From positions 628,001-692,000 of the forward strand of contig CM035322.1 of NCBI GenBank assembly GCA_000497125.2: a stretch of DNA of 64,000 bases. Direction: 5' to 3'. Under the pieces are notes generated by a model, which saw nothing but the letters and a program-made list of their open reading frames with translations, was not told the DNA's origin and searched no databases. This document shows positions 23,701 to 35,187 of the stretch, one piece after another; the first letter of the stretch is position 1; each line of letters opens with the position of its first letter. Made by a program: the position numbers and the translations under genes. Source of the DNA: Spironucleus salmonicida (taxonomy: Eukaryota > Fornicata > Diplomonadida > Hexamitidae).

Positions 23701-26472
23701 TGAATTGTGAATTTGCATATGAGAAGAAATCTAATGCAAAGGAATAGACTTCTAATTAATAGTGAACTAGAATTATTGTGTAGAATTAAAAAAGTACGCA
23801 TTTGTACGTTTATTAATAATTATCTATGGGCACACCAAGGGGCACAAGAACTGCATCTCTGCCGCTAGCGCTGGAACTGTCGTAAGGTAGAAATCCTTGA
23901 TGCTCATATCTATTACCTTCTTCTTTACGTATTGGATCATAGAATCGTCAGTGAGGGCTGCAATTTGCATACCTTGGTAGTAGTGTTAAGTCAAGCAGGA
24001 GGAGTGCATTTAGGAGGTACCCAGTATATTAGATTGAGTATATTGAACTTAGCCTCTACTGCTTTCAGAAGTATAAATAAATTAATTTTATCTAATGGAG
24101 TTTATAAGTGCTAGATCGGTCCCAGCTGACAAAAAGTTACAGTTACCATGCGTTATTATTTGTATTTCTTGATAATTTAAACTAGAACTTAAGTCAAATC
24201 TTATCTTAAAAATAGAGTTTAATTACACAATAAATTTATCAAACGAGTTTGAAGAATCAATAAAATAGGCATAAAGTTTGTAATTAATTGAATCAATACC
24301 TGTAAATCTGGGTGGCTAGTTGGTGTAATTCATTGCGTAAGATAAATTTCTCCAAAATATAGTCTCCATGCTTCTTGGATTATAGAGCATTATTAGAAAA
24401 TGATATAATTATTGCTTGAAAACAGCTCTATTTGGATATTCCTTCAAATTTATCATCATTTCAGAAAAAAATTTATGGTTAATAATTGATGTTTTTACAT
24501 CAATAAAGTTTGGGGAAGAAATAACTATTAAATCTACTAAAGCAGATGCATTTGTATCAATTAATAAATCATAGTAACAAAGCTATTTGAAAAAATATTC
24601 TTCAACTTAATCAGAATCAAGTATGGATTTTATTTTTTAAGCAAGCTTTTCCTTTATGTTTAGTAGACTTTAATCACATTTATAATCTACAATTGTATTT
24701 TCATCCAACCATTTTTATATTTAGTGAACGTGTTAAGTACCTGTGGTACCTACAAGTATTTTTAAAACATATTCAATACAAGATCTAGCCTAATCAATAA
24801 ACTTGTTCATATATTAATCAACAAGCTATACAATTATTTTTTCGACTTGATAGTAATTATCTTTCTAATGATTTAGGCATTCGTCTACTAAAACGATTAC
24901 TTTTTGCGTTTTATCATACTTCTATCCTTGAATAAATAATTTATAAGATTCTTTTAATTCTTTTAATTAGATACGATCTTTTTCATTTAATGTTTTTTTA
25001 TAATATAAATTCGTAAGGTTTAATTATTAGTTTAAATTCTTGTCTGCTTCGCAATAAGCCGTAGAATTTATTTAAAAAAAATTATCTAAAGATATATTTT
25101 TAAATGTATTAAAGTCTGTTTATCCACTAAAATACTGATCAAATGCACTTCTTATTTAATTAGTTTAAGCTTCCTATTAAAAACATTGGATATAAATATT
25201 AATTTTAGAAACCAAATAGGATAGGTAATTGTAGCTAATAAGGCCCTAGTTTAAATTAGACATAGCAATAGTTTCAATAGATATATTTGTACTAGATGCA
25301 AAGATATTCTTGAGATTATCTCCTAAATTAATAGAACTTCTATTATATAATGGTTGCAGTTATAAATCTGAATTCTAATATTAGTGTCCTATATTTATTA
25401 ATATAGGAATTTGCAGCCCCGAGAACAGGTTGAAGTAGAAGATGGTGTGCAGGGTGACGGTTTTCCCGCTCCTCGAACTCTGGCTCAGAACCGCATTATC
25501 GAGGGGGAAGAATGCTGAGAACACCGCAAAGTACTGCGCCTTGAAGAGGTAGGACACGTCGCACATTTGCTGGAAGATGAACTAGTTGCTATCGTTAAAG
25601 TCTAATATGTTTAGTAAATGCACTGGGAGCTCAAAGATATTCTTGAAGACTTAAGTGATTTTACGGACTGTAAAACTTTCGATCCTATCATTTCTATTCT
25701 AGTCTATAAAAGTAGTTTTATATGAAATTGCAGATGGGTGGGTTGCAGTTGTATACATTTCTTATGCATGATGAATATAAATCTGAGGGAAATTTGGGAG
25801 ATGAATTGTTTTACCAGATTTCACATTATTAATATAACCAGCATCTTCAACAAGAATTTCCATATCCTATTTTTAATATTAAATAATTTGATTGTAAATA
25901 ATGTAGGCACTATAGCCTAGTATCATTGGCAGGAGATGCGCATATTGCTATTATTTATGGGCAGCCAAGCCAATTCGCTCCAAAATAACCAATTTCATGG
26001 AATAGGACATTTTACCGTCAAACCTGAACTGGCTCAATCCCGCCATGGTATCGAGCTACTGAGTGTCGATTCTGAGGAGCTAGGAGACTATTATTATTTA
26101 GTTGGTTGGCTTATAGTAGCCGATATCAGAATAGCTAATAAACGACACCGTTGAGAATCCCATTTGCAGAGACAGCGAAGCCAAGTTCCGCCAGTACTCG
26201 GTGACTGCAGTGTTGGATGCTTCCAGTTCATCTTATATTATGATCAGCTGGATGTTGCTTCTGAGCATCAGTCCTTGCCTGTGTTGCCACAGGAAGAGGT
26301 GCAGGAGGCTGAGGGCTTCAACAGTATCAATGGTTATTTTCAGGTAGCGTACGGTATCGCCAACTTCACTTATATTAAATTCAGTTCCGATAAATGAGAA
26401 AGTGACCTTCTCTGCTAAGAGCTTCTAGTTCTGATCGAGGCAGCGGAAAACAATTCGGTATGCATCTGTCAT
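20749..26472 (-). CDS. Giant P-loop and coiled-coil protein, 1,907 aa
   Basis: A single frame of 1,908 codons from ATG 26470-26472 to TGA 20749-20751, with well over a hundred TAR codons. Visible features: a P-loop-like SQSSRSGKTVTLH near residue 331, an earlier VKSGKT near 217, a Walker-B-like VIVLVDEC near 525, and a coiled coil from about 1250 to 1510 that begins with six tandem 14-residue repeats (types VxQLKNEV and AEAELTTAK). The ends are soluble, and the C-terminus is Gln/Glu-rich. Parts recall dynein heavy chains (nucleotide site, then a stalk-like coiled coil), but the size is half that of dynein and the usual AAA motifs are not clear. A divergent motor-like or SMC-like ATPase is also possible. 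Confidence 0.85.
22415..22650 (-). repeat. Tandem 42-bp repeats inside the coiled coil
   Basis: About five to six imperfect copies of a 42-bp unit in two subtypes, encoding 14 residues (two heptads) each: three of the AEAELTTAKAKxNQ type and two to three of the VEQLKNEVxxADDK type. The period keeps the coiled-coil register. Confidence 0.85.
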
Positions 26473-26520
26473 TTGGTGGAATGGTTATATAATATAATGC
26501 TGCATGCATTATATAATATA

Positions 26521-26856
26521 TCATGTATGACAAGTAAATGATATAACGCTCAAATCGCCGATCTGGATAATATGCGAGTGTAGGTTACCTTCCTTCTAGT
26601 ATTAGCCCACTTTAATATTTGTGCACTATGTAGCAAATAGACCAGTTAGGTTACGAGAGACCTTGGCAGTGGTTGGCAAATGAACTACACCCGTGTGAAG
26701 CATGCTATTTGCAGAAACGGCCACCCTAGCAGTCCAGAAGCGAGAAATTCGTGCAAAGTTTCCATATTTCAGCAAATAGGTATTGGTACTTAACTTTCTC
26801 CAGCCGGTCAAATTAAAAGGACTCCGAAAGACGCTATAAGTAATATTTTGGCTCAA
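26521..26856 (-). CDS. Hypothetical 111-aa protein
   Basis: ATG 26854-26856 to TGA 26521-26523, with a few TAR codons near the end. GC content is higher than in the flanks. The sequence is basic and Ser/Thr-rich (MSQNITYSVFRSPFNLTGW...), with no motif. It ends 49 bases upstream of the giant gene's ATG, on the same strand. An open frame of this size is not rare when only TGA stops, so the call is weak. Confidence 0.35.
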
Positions 26857-27158
26857 ACAAAGTATTACTATTAACTTGCGCTTGAGTGGTTGACAGCTTT
26901 ATTGTTAGCAGTATGGAAATTGCTTTACGTGAGAAAACTTAGTATAAGCCGTTAAACTAATAATAGAAATTAATATTATTATATTTGAATACAGAGATCG
27001 TTATTGGAAGATCGCCATTATATTTAATTATTTAGAGCTTAGCTTAAAGTAAAATATAATAAGTAACCAAAATATTACTTAATCAGTCATATTTTCTAGT
27101 AGAATGATTTTGGAATAAAAATCAACCTTGAACTCTAAAGTATTATTAATAATAGTAT

Positions 27159-27953
27159 TCATTTTCCTTCGTATCCATTGATTATGCTATCAATAATATC
27201 TTAAAAAATGAACTACAATGTTTAATTATAAAATCCTCCTTAATTTCCACCTTAAAAGTCAATTGTACAATCAATAATTTCAAAAATAAATATTATAACA
27301 AAGCATAGACTTTTGTTTTTCGTAAATAAACTCAAAAATATACACAAAAATAATATTCTTGTTACCATCTCTTACTCACCAATGTATATATCAGTAATAA
27401 GACTTCTAAAGACAACTTAGAGTGACATAATTCCTATAAACATATAAAAATTATTATGGTTACGTAATTATATTTTAAGCACGAGACAAGTCTCAAAATA
27501 ACTAAATTGGATTATAGATGACATACCAAGTACAGATTTTTTATAAATTAAATATAAACCAGGAAATATACTTTAAAATGCATAACTTACCAAAAATGGT
27601 CCTATTTTGTCATGATAATTGATATTTGCAAAATAAATTAATATAAAAGCATTTATAAATGTTAATATAAATGCTTTTAAAGAATTAAGCGGAATTGCTA
27701 AATTTTCACGTAAAAAAGTAGCAAAAAATGAATTTTGCTAGTAAAAATACTAAAAGTGAGTCAAGAATAAAAACGAATTAGAATTATTTAATACTTTGAA
27801 GAAGTCAAAAAACAGATCAAGTATTTTTGCTGGAATCTCAAGTGCTTCATTAAATTATTATTGGTGAGATATTGAAAAAGATTCTGATTGATGAAGATCA
27901 ACTGATGAAGATATTTCCTCTTCTTCGTAAGATTCTTCAATATATACTTACAT
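27159..27953 (-). CDS. Polytopic membrane protein, 264 aa
   Basis: ATG 27951-27953, followed directly by a TAA Gln codon, to TGA 27159-27161. After an acidic, Ser-rich cytoplasmic N-terminus (EESYEEEEISSSVDLHQ) come about five hydrophobic segments, for example AFILTFINAFILIYF, MFIGIMSLQVVF and LCFVIIFIFEIID. The C-terminus is short and polar. No family recognised; an endomembrane protein is the safest guess. It is wholly hidden under the standard code. Confidence 0.8.
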
Positions 27954-28147
27954 TAGGAAATAAACTATATACTATTAAAACTATATAATAATTATGAAAT
28001 TTAATAACTACTGTTTTAAAACTTATACTAGCTATTCATAATGAGTGTATAGTTTAGAAATATAAATAGTACTATATATTTATTTATCCATTTTAAACAC
28101 TATAAAATAATATATATACTTAGATGTATTATGACTATAATTAACAT

Positions 28148-28220
28148 CGTCGTTTGGCTCTGTTGGTAGAGTACTTGACTAGTAATCAGGAGGTCCTGGG
28201 TTCGATTCCTAGAACGATAG
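28148..28220 (+). tRNA. tRNA-Thr (anticodon AGT)
   Basis: A full cloverleaf can be drawn: acceptor CGTCGTT with AACGATA, D arm GCTC/GAGT, anticodon arm CTTGA-CTAGTAA-TCAGG, variable AGGTC, T arm CTGGG-TTCGATT-CCTAG. Box A (TGGCTCTGTTGG) and box B (GGTTCGATTCC) match RNA polymerase III consensus. The 1:72 pair is a C-A mismatch and 2:71 a G-T pair. No intron and no encoded CCA. Confidence 0.88.
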
Positions 28221-28221
28221 C

Positions 28222-28228
28222 TTTTTTT
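28222..28228 (+). terminator. RNA polymerase III T-run
   Basis: Seven T directly after the tRNA, one base past the discriminator; the usual pol III stop signal. Confidence 0.8.
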
Positions 28229-28301
28229 AAATCACCGAAATCGACATTCCTAACTCACAAAAAAGTTTACAATCTCTTATTCAAACATATAACATTTTCC
28301 C

Positions 28302-29126
28302 TCACTTAAATTTAGCGAAAACGAGCCCGCCCTTGCTCAGGACGATTTCGTAACTCTCAGGATCGACGAGCATCTCCCAACCCTTAATTTTGAGTGCATA
28401 AGCGATCTGCGCCGATCTCAGTAAGTACCCGATCGTGGCGCTGTCCTTGTCCTCGATACCGACTTCCTTGTACCTGACGACGATTTCCTGCATTTTTTAG
28501 GTCATTTCCGCGTTGATTTTCTTCTCCAGAACAGCGTCCGCGTGGTTCAAGTTTGCGTAATAAAGCTCCTGAATCGTTCCCGCCTTGCCCGTTTTCGCGA
28601 GAATCCGCTCCAAAATCGCGGCGTCGAAGTCCTGCGCGAACGCCAAAACGCAGAATTCGGCGGCGTAGTAATCGACGTCCTTGAGGTCCTCCGCGAACTT
28701 GTACTCCTGGGCCAGATTCTGCTCGGCGGCGGCGGTTAAAATGGCGACAATTTGGGCGCTTTCGAGGGGGGAAGCAGTCGAAATTTGCCTCGCTGAGTTC
28801 TGCGTCAGCGCGCTGTTCTTGTAGAAGGCGCCCGCCAGCACCGCGCGCAGGGCGGCGTTGAAGATTTCGAGACGTTTCTGACGTTTTTCGGCCTTGAGGC
28901 CCTTGAAGTACGTGGATGCGTAGAAATGCGAAATTGCGTGCAGCTGGTCTGCCAGCTGCTCGTAGTTGACGAGGATGGCGGCTGCAAAGTTGTTCTGATC
29001 GGAAAACGAGGTGATTTTGGCAAACTGCGAAAGGATCTTCTCGAAGTCAGCTGCCTTGTCGAACAGGGGTCTGAAGGTCGCGTGCTGGTTGTTGATCAGG
29101 GCAGAATAGGCAGCTATATAGTCCAT
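28302..29126 (-). CDS. Hypothetical helical protein, 274 aa
   Basis: ATG 29124-29126 to TGA 28302-28304. A single TAA (at 28496-28498) separates what would be two proteins under the standard code; both halves are in one frame. GC-rich with few TAR codons. Ala/Leu/Glu-rich helices dominate (AALRAVLAGAFYKNS, FDAAILERILAKTG). The last 60 residues look like a small alpha/beta domain (GWEMLVDPESYEIVLSKGG). No family recognised; cytosolic. Confidence 0.88.
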
Positions 29127-29402
29127 TTGGTCAGGGGAGCGAAAAATGGAAAGTTGAATAAAACATTAATATTATATGAAAATAATATGATAGTTTTTTG
29201 TTTTTGGAAGTATGGGGATGAGGGTGAAAACTTGGTCAGCTTGTTGTAATTTTGGTAGGTAGTTTTGGTTTTGGTGGCTAGGTAGGTCTTTTAGTTGGTT
29301 GGTGAATCGGTTTGATGTCTGAAATTTATCGGTAGCATCCTTCGTACAATGTGGTATGGTTAGTAAAAGTAACTAGGAAATTACGAAAGTGAGCTAAACT
29401 AT

Positions 29403-29630
29403 TCATTCCATTGAGCTAACCTCATCTAACATGTCAAAATCTAAAGAAATTGAAAGAATATCTAGTGAGTCTATTGCGTTTAAATACTGTTTAATTAAGG
29501 TGTTTTTATTTCTATATGGCCTCATGTTTGTTCTATCAGAACATGGGCCAACAGGTAAAGAATAAGAGCTAATAGGCGTAAATACGAGCTTGGGAATTAA
29601 AGGTTTTATTCTGGGTGCACATCGCTTCAT
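29403..29630 (-). CDS. Small hypothetical protein, 75 aa
   Basis: ATG 29628-29630 to TGA 29403-29405. A basic, Pro-rich N-terminus (MKRCAPRIKPLIPKLVF) and an acidic C-terminus (SLDFDMLDEVSSME). Same size and charge layout as the LPPL/SDxE family, but the family's motifs are not clear, so it is kept apart. Confidence 0.6.
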   Translation of the reverse strand: MKRCAPRIKPLIPKLVFTPISSYSLPVGPCSDRTNMRPYRNKNTLIKQYLNAIDSLDILSISLDFDMLDEVSSME

Positions 29631-30029
29631 TTTTAAAATTTAGGATTAATTCTAATTTCATTTATTATCATTAATATACTATGTATTCAATTTAAATTCT
29701 ACTTTGTAAATGAAGAATATATAATCTAAGCGTATTTATAAATTATTTTTAAATTTTCAAGTAGTGTAAATATAGATTTCTATTTTCAATTAAAAGTATA
29801 TCGCCTATTTATATGAATATTATTTGAAATCTTTCTAGTTCTAAATCAGTATAGGGGGGAAATTTGGTTCCTCTAAGATATAGAAAGATTTTATTTTACA
29901 GTAAAATATTTATTATTATATTATATATTATTAAGATATAGTGATAATACTTCTATTATTAAATCATATAATAATATTTATACTTACTCAATAACCTCCA
30001 AAAGTCGTAGAAATCGACTTACTTCCAGC
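29631..30029. other. AT-rich spacer
   Basis: About 0.4 kb; nothing recognised. Confidence 0.6.
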
Positions 30030-30974
30030 TCACTTCATGTTATTTTTCACCTTTTAGACGATGTCCATGTACTGCACGAATTCGGTGTAGAACGAATCAG
30101 GCGCATTGACGCTGAAGGTGAAGAAACCTGCGTTTTTAAACTCAAAAACGATGCAATCCGAGTAGTACCGCAAACTGACAAAATCCGTCATTTCTAGCGG
30201 AACTTCCAGTCCAAGTAGGCTCTCGTGGTCCAAAATTGAAAAGTTTTCGACTCCGACTCCTATATAGCAGTATCGGTATTTTCCGGAGATTTGACGTACA
30301 ACTTCATTGTTATTATAGCAGGTTAGCTCCACGGCGGGAGTCAAAAACTCTGGAAATCGATGAAGATACGAAAGCTCCAAAATGGTGCTTTTCTGCAGCT
30401 GCTAGAGGTCGAATTACTCTTCCTGGAGCCGCTTCAGCGCTGTAAACAGGTTGCCAAAATCGGTCGAAAATTACCTGTTAAGCTGCGAGTGCCGCACGAA
30501 GAACTGCACATCCTCAGGGCACGAAAAAGACTCTTTTAGTAGCCGGTGAAAACGTATCACGAGTAGGTTGTGGTAGGCCTTCCCAGAGAGCTCCGTTTCG
30601 GTCAGCAGGTGGCCTATCGCGAGCTTGTATATAGCACTTTATATCAGCAGTTTCTAGTAAGAATCTGAGATTGGGACGAAGTTGCATCCCACAAGGTGCT
30701 TCTTACGTAAATGCTCAGACTCGTTCACGGATGAGACGCCCGTGAAGAGCGGGAACAGCACTTTAATAAAAACCTGCTGAATCTGCGTTATGCGCTGAGT
30801 GAGAGAATAGATGATATCCTGTTGCGAGTGAAACGATAGCGTTTGCGCTTCTAGCATCGATATGCTTATCAGTTTTGGGAGCATGAGCTGAATGTCATAG
30901 AATGTGGAAAGCGGGTCAACTGGGACGAGGAGGTGCTGTCCGTCCTGGAAAAATAATTTCAGAGGTAGTGACAT
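30030..30974 (-). CDS. Hypothetical protein, 314 aa
   Basis: ATG 30972-30974 to TGA 30030-30032, with about half a dozen TAR codons. The N-terminal third is helical (MSLPLKLFFQDGQHLLVPVD...). The C-terminal 110 residues alternate strands (YCYIGVGVENFSILDHESL, VSLRYYSDCIVFEFKNAGFF). The strand-rich end vaguely recalls a sliding-clamp (Rad9/Hus1/PCNA) half, but this is weak inference. No membrane segment. Confidence 0.82.
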
Positions 30975-31025
30975 TTTTTTAAGAATAGTTTATAATAATA
31001 TATAATAACAATAAATTAAAAATAT

Positions 31026-31268
31026 TCAAATTTATGGCGTTTCGTTGTCTGAAACCGTTCTGGTGCAGTCTTCGTCCAGTGTTAGTGCAAAATCAAGTCC
31101 TTTAGGGCCTGTGAGGATGATTCCATCTCCGCAAAGGGCTACTCCTGAAGAAATATTTCTTTTTAGCCCAGTTTGTTACTATTAAGGTTTTAAACTGCCT
31201 AGAATACTCATGTCTTTTTCTACGTTAATATTTGGTATCTTTTGCAGCTCTTTCTAGATTCTATTCAT
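31026..31268 (-). CDS. Small hypothetical protein, 80 aa
   Basis: ATG 31266-31268 to TGA 31026-31028, including three consecutive TAR codons that make part of a Gln run after SLKP. Sequence runs MNRIQKELQKIPNINVEKD..., then a Gly-rich hydrophobic stretch VALCGDGIILTGPKGLDFAL and an acidic end. It lies 51 bases upstream of the 314-aa gene, on the same strand. No family recognised. Confidence 0.65.
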
Positions 31269-31489
31269 TAAATTATCTGAATGGTTTTCTCCCAAACCTT
31301 TATATTTATATGCTAAATTAAATTACATTACGAAGTTTAATAATTGTTAATTTTATCGTATATAATAAAACTATTGCAGAATCTCAGCGAACATTCTTAC
31401 TGAGTTTTTCATCATTTATTTTATAATTAAATGACTATATAATTGCTAAATAATCAATTTCGTAATTTATGTAAATACCTATATTTACT

Positions 31490-31747
31490 TCATTTAATTA
31501 TACGTCTTTAACTTCGCTATGACAGTTATAGTAATACAATCCCACCAGAATCTAGATTCTAATTAAGGCAACTGTTCGCTCTCTGATTTAACCTATTTTT
31601 CACAAAAGCGATTTTTGAACGGTTTAAACCCAAAATCTCAAACAATCTCTATCGATCAGCAAATCCAATAATAATGCTATTATTACTGCGCCAGCAAATA
31701 TAATTCCCCATATTCGTTTAAACCGTCATTCTCCGACGGATCCGCAT
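31490..31747 (-). CDS. Possible small basic protein, 85 aa
   Basis: ATG 31745-31747 to TGA 31490-31492. Arg/Asn-rich (MRIRRRMTVQTNMGNY...). It coincides with a GC-richer patch in an AT-rich spacer. Other frames there are open too, so this is a tentative call. Confidence 0.3.
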
Positions 31748-31986
31748 TTTAATCCTTACCCATCCTTGCTATTGCCCGCCAAATCCTGTACCAATTTCTG
31801 TTTTAGCAATCTTTATTATTATAATCATATATTGATATTTTTTTTGAGTTTCTAAAATTAAATTTAACATACCATTATTATATATTATATGTCATAATAC
31901 TAAGAATCCGTAATTCTTAAACGCTTGATATAAGAACGCATTATTGTGTGTAATTAGAAAGATTTTCTAGAAAAACATTCTAACAA

Positions 31987-32250
31987 ATGAGTACCTCAGG
32001 CGCACCGTCCAGCAGCAACGCCATTTTTGCGCAGAATATGATGGCGACGCTGCTGCCAGCCTGCAAGCCGCAGTTCCATTTCGTGCTTCGCAAAGTCGTT
32101 GATTTTGTAGTTTTGCAGCTGCAGACCGACGCAGAAATCCCGATTGCGGAGTATGCAGCGAGCTGTTCGATCGACCCTGCCGTCTTCATAGCGGTCTAGA
32201 GACGGTGTTTGAGCCATGTCGATTTTGATTTGCTTTAGTTTTTAGTGTGA
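31987..32250 (+). CDS. Mini cyclin-box-like protein, 87 aa
   Basis: ATG 31987 to TGA 32248-32250. Paralogue of the 108-aa protein at 2289: after CKPQFHFVLRKVVDFVVLQL come DAEIPIAEYAASC and VQRRCLSHVDFDLLQFLV, aligned without gaps over the last 60 residues. This matches the last three helices of a cyclin box in order and spacing. The first helices are missing or replaced by a short Ser/Ala-rich N-terminus. A partner-binding cyclin fragment or an unrelated helical bundle are both possible. Confidence 0.75.
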
Positions 32251-32483
32251 ATTGGATTTTTAAGTTAAAATTGTATATAATATGCTAAAATAAATTTTTG
32301 CATAAACCAAAATTTTAAAAATAATATATATTAAAATATATAATAATGATATATATTTATAATGGAATTAAATTTATTGCGAAATATTAAATAAAGTATT
32401 GTATACATTTCATGCTATTTGTTATACAATTTTAAAATTGTACAGTAGTTAGAATCTTAGATTTGATCTTTCCTTTAAGAAAA

Positions 32484-33446
32484 ATGCGTGTCCTGAGCAA
32501 ACAAGACATCCTTACCTACTACACCTTTGCCCATGCCATTAACGCCACCGAATCGGCGTTCGTTCAGTACTCTACGCAGCCAAACACATGTCCCGTCCGT
32601 GCTAATCTTTAGACTCCTTCTGGAAACAATCTTTTCATGCCGGCTTCAACACAAACGTCGTGTGGTTGTAAAATCGTTACTGTTCGTGCTGGAAATCTCA
32701 AGAAGAATCTTCCTACTATTAATGCTATACATGCTGATATTGATGAGGAGACTGGGGTAATATCAACTATTTTAGATGGGGCCCAGCTCACAATTTTTAG
32801 AACAGGAGCTGCTAGTGGTGTTGCAACCAGATATTTAGCGAAGAAAGACGCATCAAGTCTTCTTGTGGTAGGTGCTGGTATTCAAGGTATGGCTGGAGCT
32901 TAATCTGTTTTCTTAGAAAGGAAAATTACTAAAATTTGCGTTTTTGATACCAGAAAAGAGTGTTTCCAGAAATTTTAAGAAATTTTTTAGGGGGTAGAGA
33001 TTATCTAGTTAACTGACATTAATGCTGTCAACGAAGTTATTGGCTAATATGATATAGTTATTACTACAACTACTTCTGAAACTCCTGTTGTAGACCTTAC
33101 TAAACTTAAGGAAGGATGTTTTGTGAGCTGTGTAGGTGCTTATTAGCCACACACTAGAGAGGTGGATATCACACAGAGACAGGTGAAAATAGTAGTTGAT
33201 ACAAGAAGTGGATGCTTTGCTGAAGCAGGCGAAGTTATAATACCTGCAAAGGAGGGAAAGTTAGTCTTAGATGAAAAGATTCCAGAAATTGGTGAAATTG
33301 CAGCTGGTAAAATTAAAGGAAGAGAAAATGATACAGAAATCATTATTTTCAAAACAGTTGGATGTAGTTTATAAGATTGTGTTGTTGGTAGAGAAATCGC
33401 AATTATGGGAGCTCAGAAGGGTCTTGGTGTCGTTGTCGAGATGTGA
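32484..33446 (+). CDS. Ornithine cyclodeaminase / mu-crystallin family, 320 aa
   Basis: ATG 32484 to TGA 33444-33446; full length for the family. Family marks in order: the substrate-side stretch AIHADIDEETGVISTILDGA, TGAASGVATRYLAKKDA, the NAD(H)-binding loop VVGAGIQG (residues 128-135), ITTTTSETPVVD, VGAYQPHTREVD with a TAG Gln, and VVDTRSGCFAEAGE with the Asp/Glu cluster expected at the active site. The enzyme turns ornithine into proline and ammonia with bound NAD; related members reduce imines. It fits the arginine/ornithine metabolism of diplomonads; a carbamate kinase lies at 54561-55478. Confidence 0.93.
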
Positions 33447-33592
33447 TAAAGTTACCTTAAATTTCACTATTAATTTATCTGATTTCCAGTATCATTGAGT
33501 TTATACTATATATTATTAGAATAATAATATTTTAAATATTACTACTATAGTATATCTATATATTAAATAATTTATCTTACAGTCCTTGAGTA

Positions 33593-34900
33593 ATGGGTAT
33601 AAAAAAACTTACAGGGCTTCTTCCTTAGACGCCAATTCCCTATGGCTACTTTATAAACAAAACAATTGCAATAGATTTCTATAATTTTGCATTTATTTCA
33701 GCGCCATATACTGGATACGATCTGATTGTAAGAGATAATGTGCAATCGTTTTATATATTTTTTAATAGTTTGATTAAAAAAATTATGAAATATCGCAATG
33801 CGAAGGTTATTATATGTCAGGATGGATAATTGTTAGCTGGAAAAGCTCCTGTTTCGCTTCCTAGAATGTAAAAACGAGAAAAGATTAGAAAATCTATAAC
33901 TAAAAATACGAAAAGAAAAAGAGCCTAAAAATTAACTTCTAAAGGGTTTAATATTACAAAATTATAATGCCAAAAAGTATTTGAATTATTAAAGAAGGAT
34001 TTTCCTGAAGACAGATTTAGTGTTATTTGTGCCCCATACGAAGCTGATTTTTAGATAGACTACTTCGTTAAATCTGGAATGATAGACTGTGTATTATCAA
34101 ATGACTCAGATATGCCATTATTAGGTGTTGATGTTATTACACATTTTGGAAGTAAGAGCTAAATGCTTATCTCCAAAACCGATATGGAAATGTTTATTTC
34201 TAAGTATGGAGGTATGGATTCAATGTTTAAGTGCTGCTTATTGATGGGCAATGATTATTATCCAGGACACAATAAACCTATGGATGATATTTATTAACAA
34301 TTATTAGATAATAATTTTGATCTACTGAAAACTGCATTTGCTCTCAACTAAAATAATTCTCGTTATTCAGATGGCCAATTAGTTAAAACCTTATTTTTAG
34401 CTTATGCTATCTAGTATTATCCATGTATTTTCGATTTTTCTAAAAAACAAATTACCCATTTGCGTTAGATATCAAAAGAAGATTAAGAAGTTTTTAGGAC
34501 GTGTTTTGGGAAAGATATAGTAGGCAAAGAGTCATCTGACGAAAAAATTATTATGTAAATTTCGGGATATGCTTTAAATAGTTCCAAAAAAATTAAGTCG
34601 TTATAATTTTTTAAGAATATTTTTGAGAACTCGCTTAAAAAAATGTACCGCTAACCAAAATAATTTAATTTAACAGACTTCAGCATTTTAAATATATTAA
34701 AATGTGTAAAAGTTGAGGGCACAATATATAGATATGAAGACAAATAGTTTGACCTATCCGAACCTGCATTATATGCACATTATTTATTCCAGTAAAGCAT
34801 TTAAGAGCAGCTTTAATTTAATTTCAATGAAAAGATACCAGAAAATTATATCCACATTGATCTATCGACAGAGATTGATAAAGAATCTTCTATGGAGTGA
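33593..34900 (+). CDS. FEN1/XPG-family nuclease, tandem copy 1, 435 aa
   Basis: ATG 33593 to TGA 34898-34900. The N-terminus MGIKKLTGLLPQ, AIDFYNFAF, VIICQDGQLLAGKAP, the XPG-I segment CAPYEADFQIDYFVKSGMID, VLSNDSDMPLLG and GNDYYPG give the acidic metal-binding residues of FEN1/EXO1 in order. The Gln of APYEADFQ is written TAG. The helix-hairpin-helix part after GNDYYPG is divergent. It is likely a structure-specific or RNA/DNA nuclease, but its substrate may differ from true FEN1. It is followed by a 413-bp block also found after copy 2. Confidence 0.9.
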
Positions 34901-34915
34901 GGCTAATAACGTTTC

Positions 34916-35119
34916 TCACTGGGCGGTGTACACCTGCCTGGCGAACTGGGCCATGCCGGCGACCACGTGCGCGTCCACGCGGATGGCTGCGGCAATGCGA
35001 CCCACCTCGGACTCGTTGGCGGAGAGCTCCTGCAGGATGGGCATCTTGGCGGCAAGGTTCTGGACCATGCGCTGCTTGGCCCGGTTGGACTCGAGGACGG
35101 AGCTGACCGCGCTGAGCAT
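34916..35119 (-). CDS. Small helical protein, 67 aa, copy 1
   Basis: ATG 35117-35119 to TGA 34916-34918, with no TAR codons. MLSAVSSVLESNRAKQRMV... reads as two amphipathic helices. The protein is identical to the copy at 36807-37010. It converges with the nuclease, stops 15 bases apart. Family unknown. Confidence 0.65.
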   Translation of the reverse strand: MLSAVSSVLESNRAKQRMVQNLAAKMPILQELSANESEVGRIAAAIRVDAHVVAGMAQFARQVYTAQ

Positions 35120-35187
35120 TCTGCGTAAGGAGTGGAGCGGCTATAATACCGTCGGCGCAGCCCACAAGCCCAAAACCCTCACTCCGC

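Noticed and set aside
20749-26472. Calling the giant gene a dynein heavy chain
   Set aside because: Only a P-loop, a distant VLVDE and a coiled coil support it; the length and missing AAA signatures do not.
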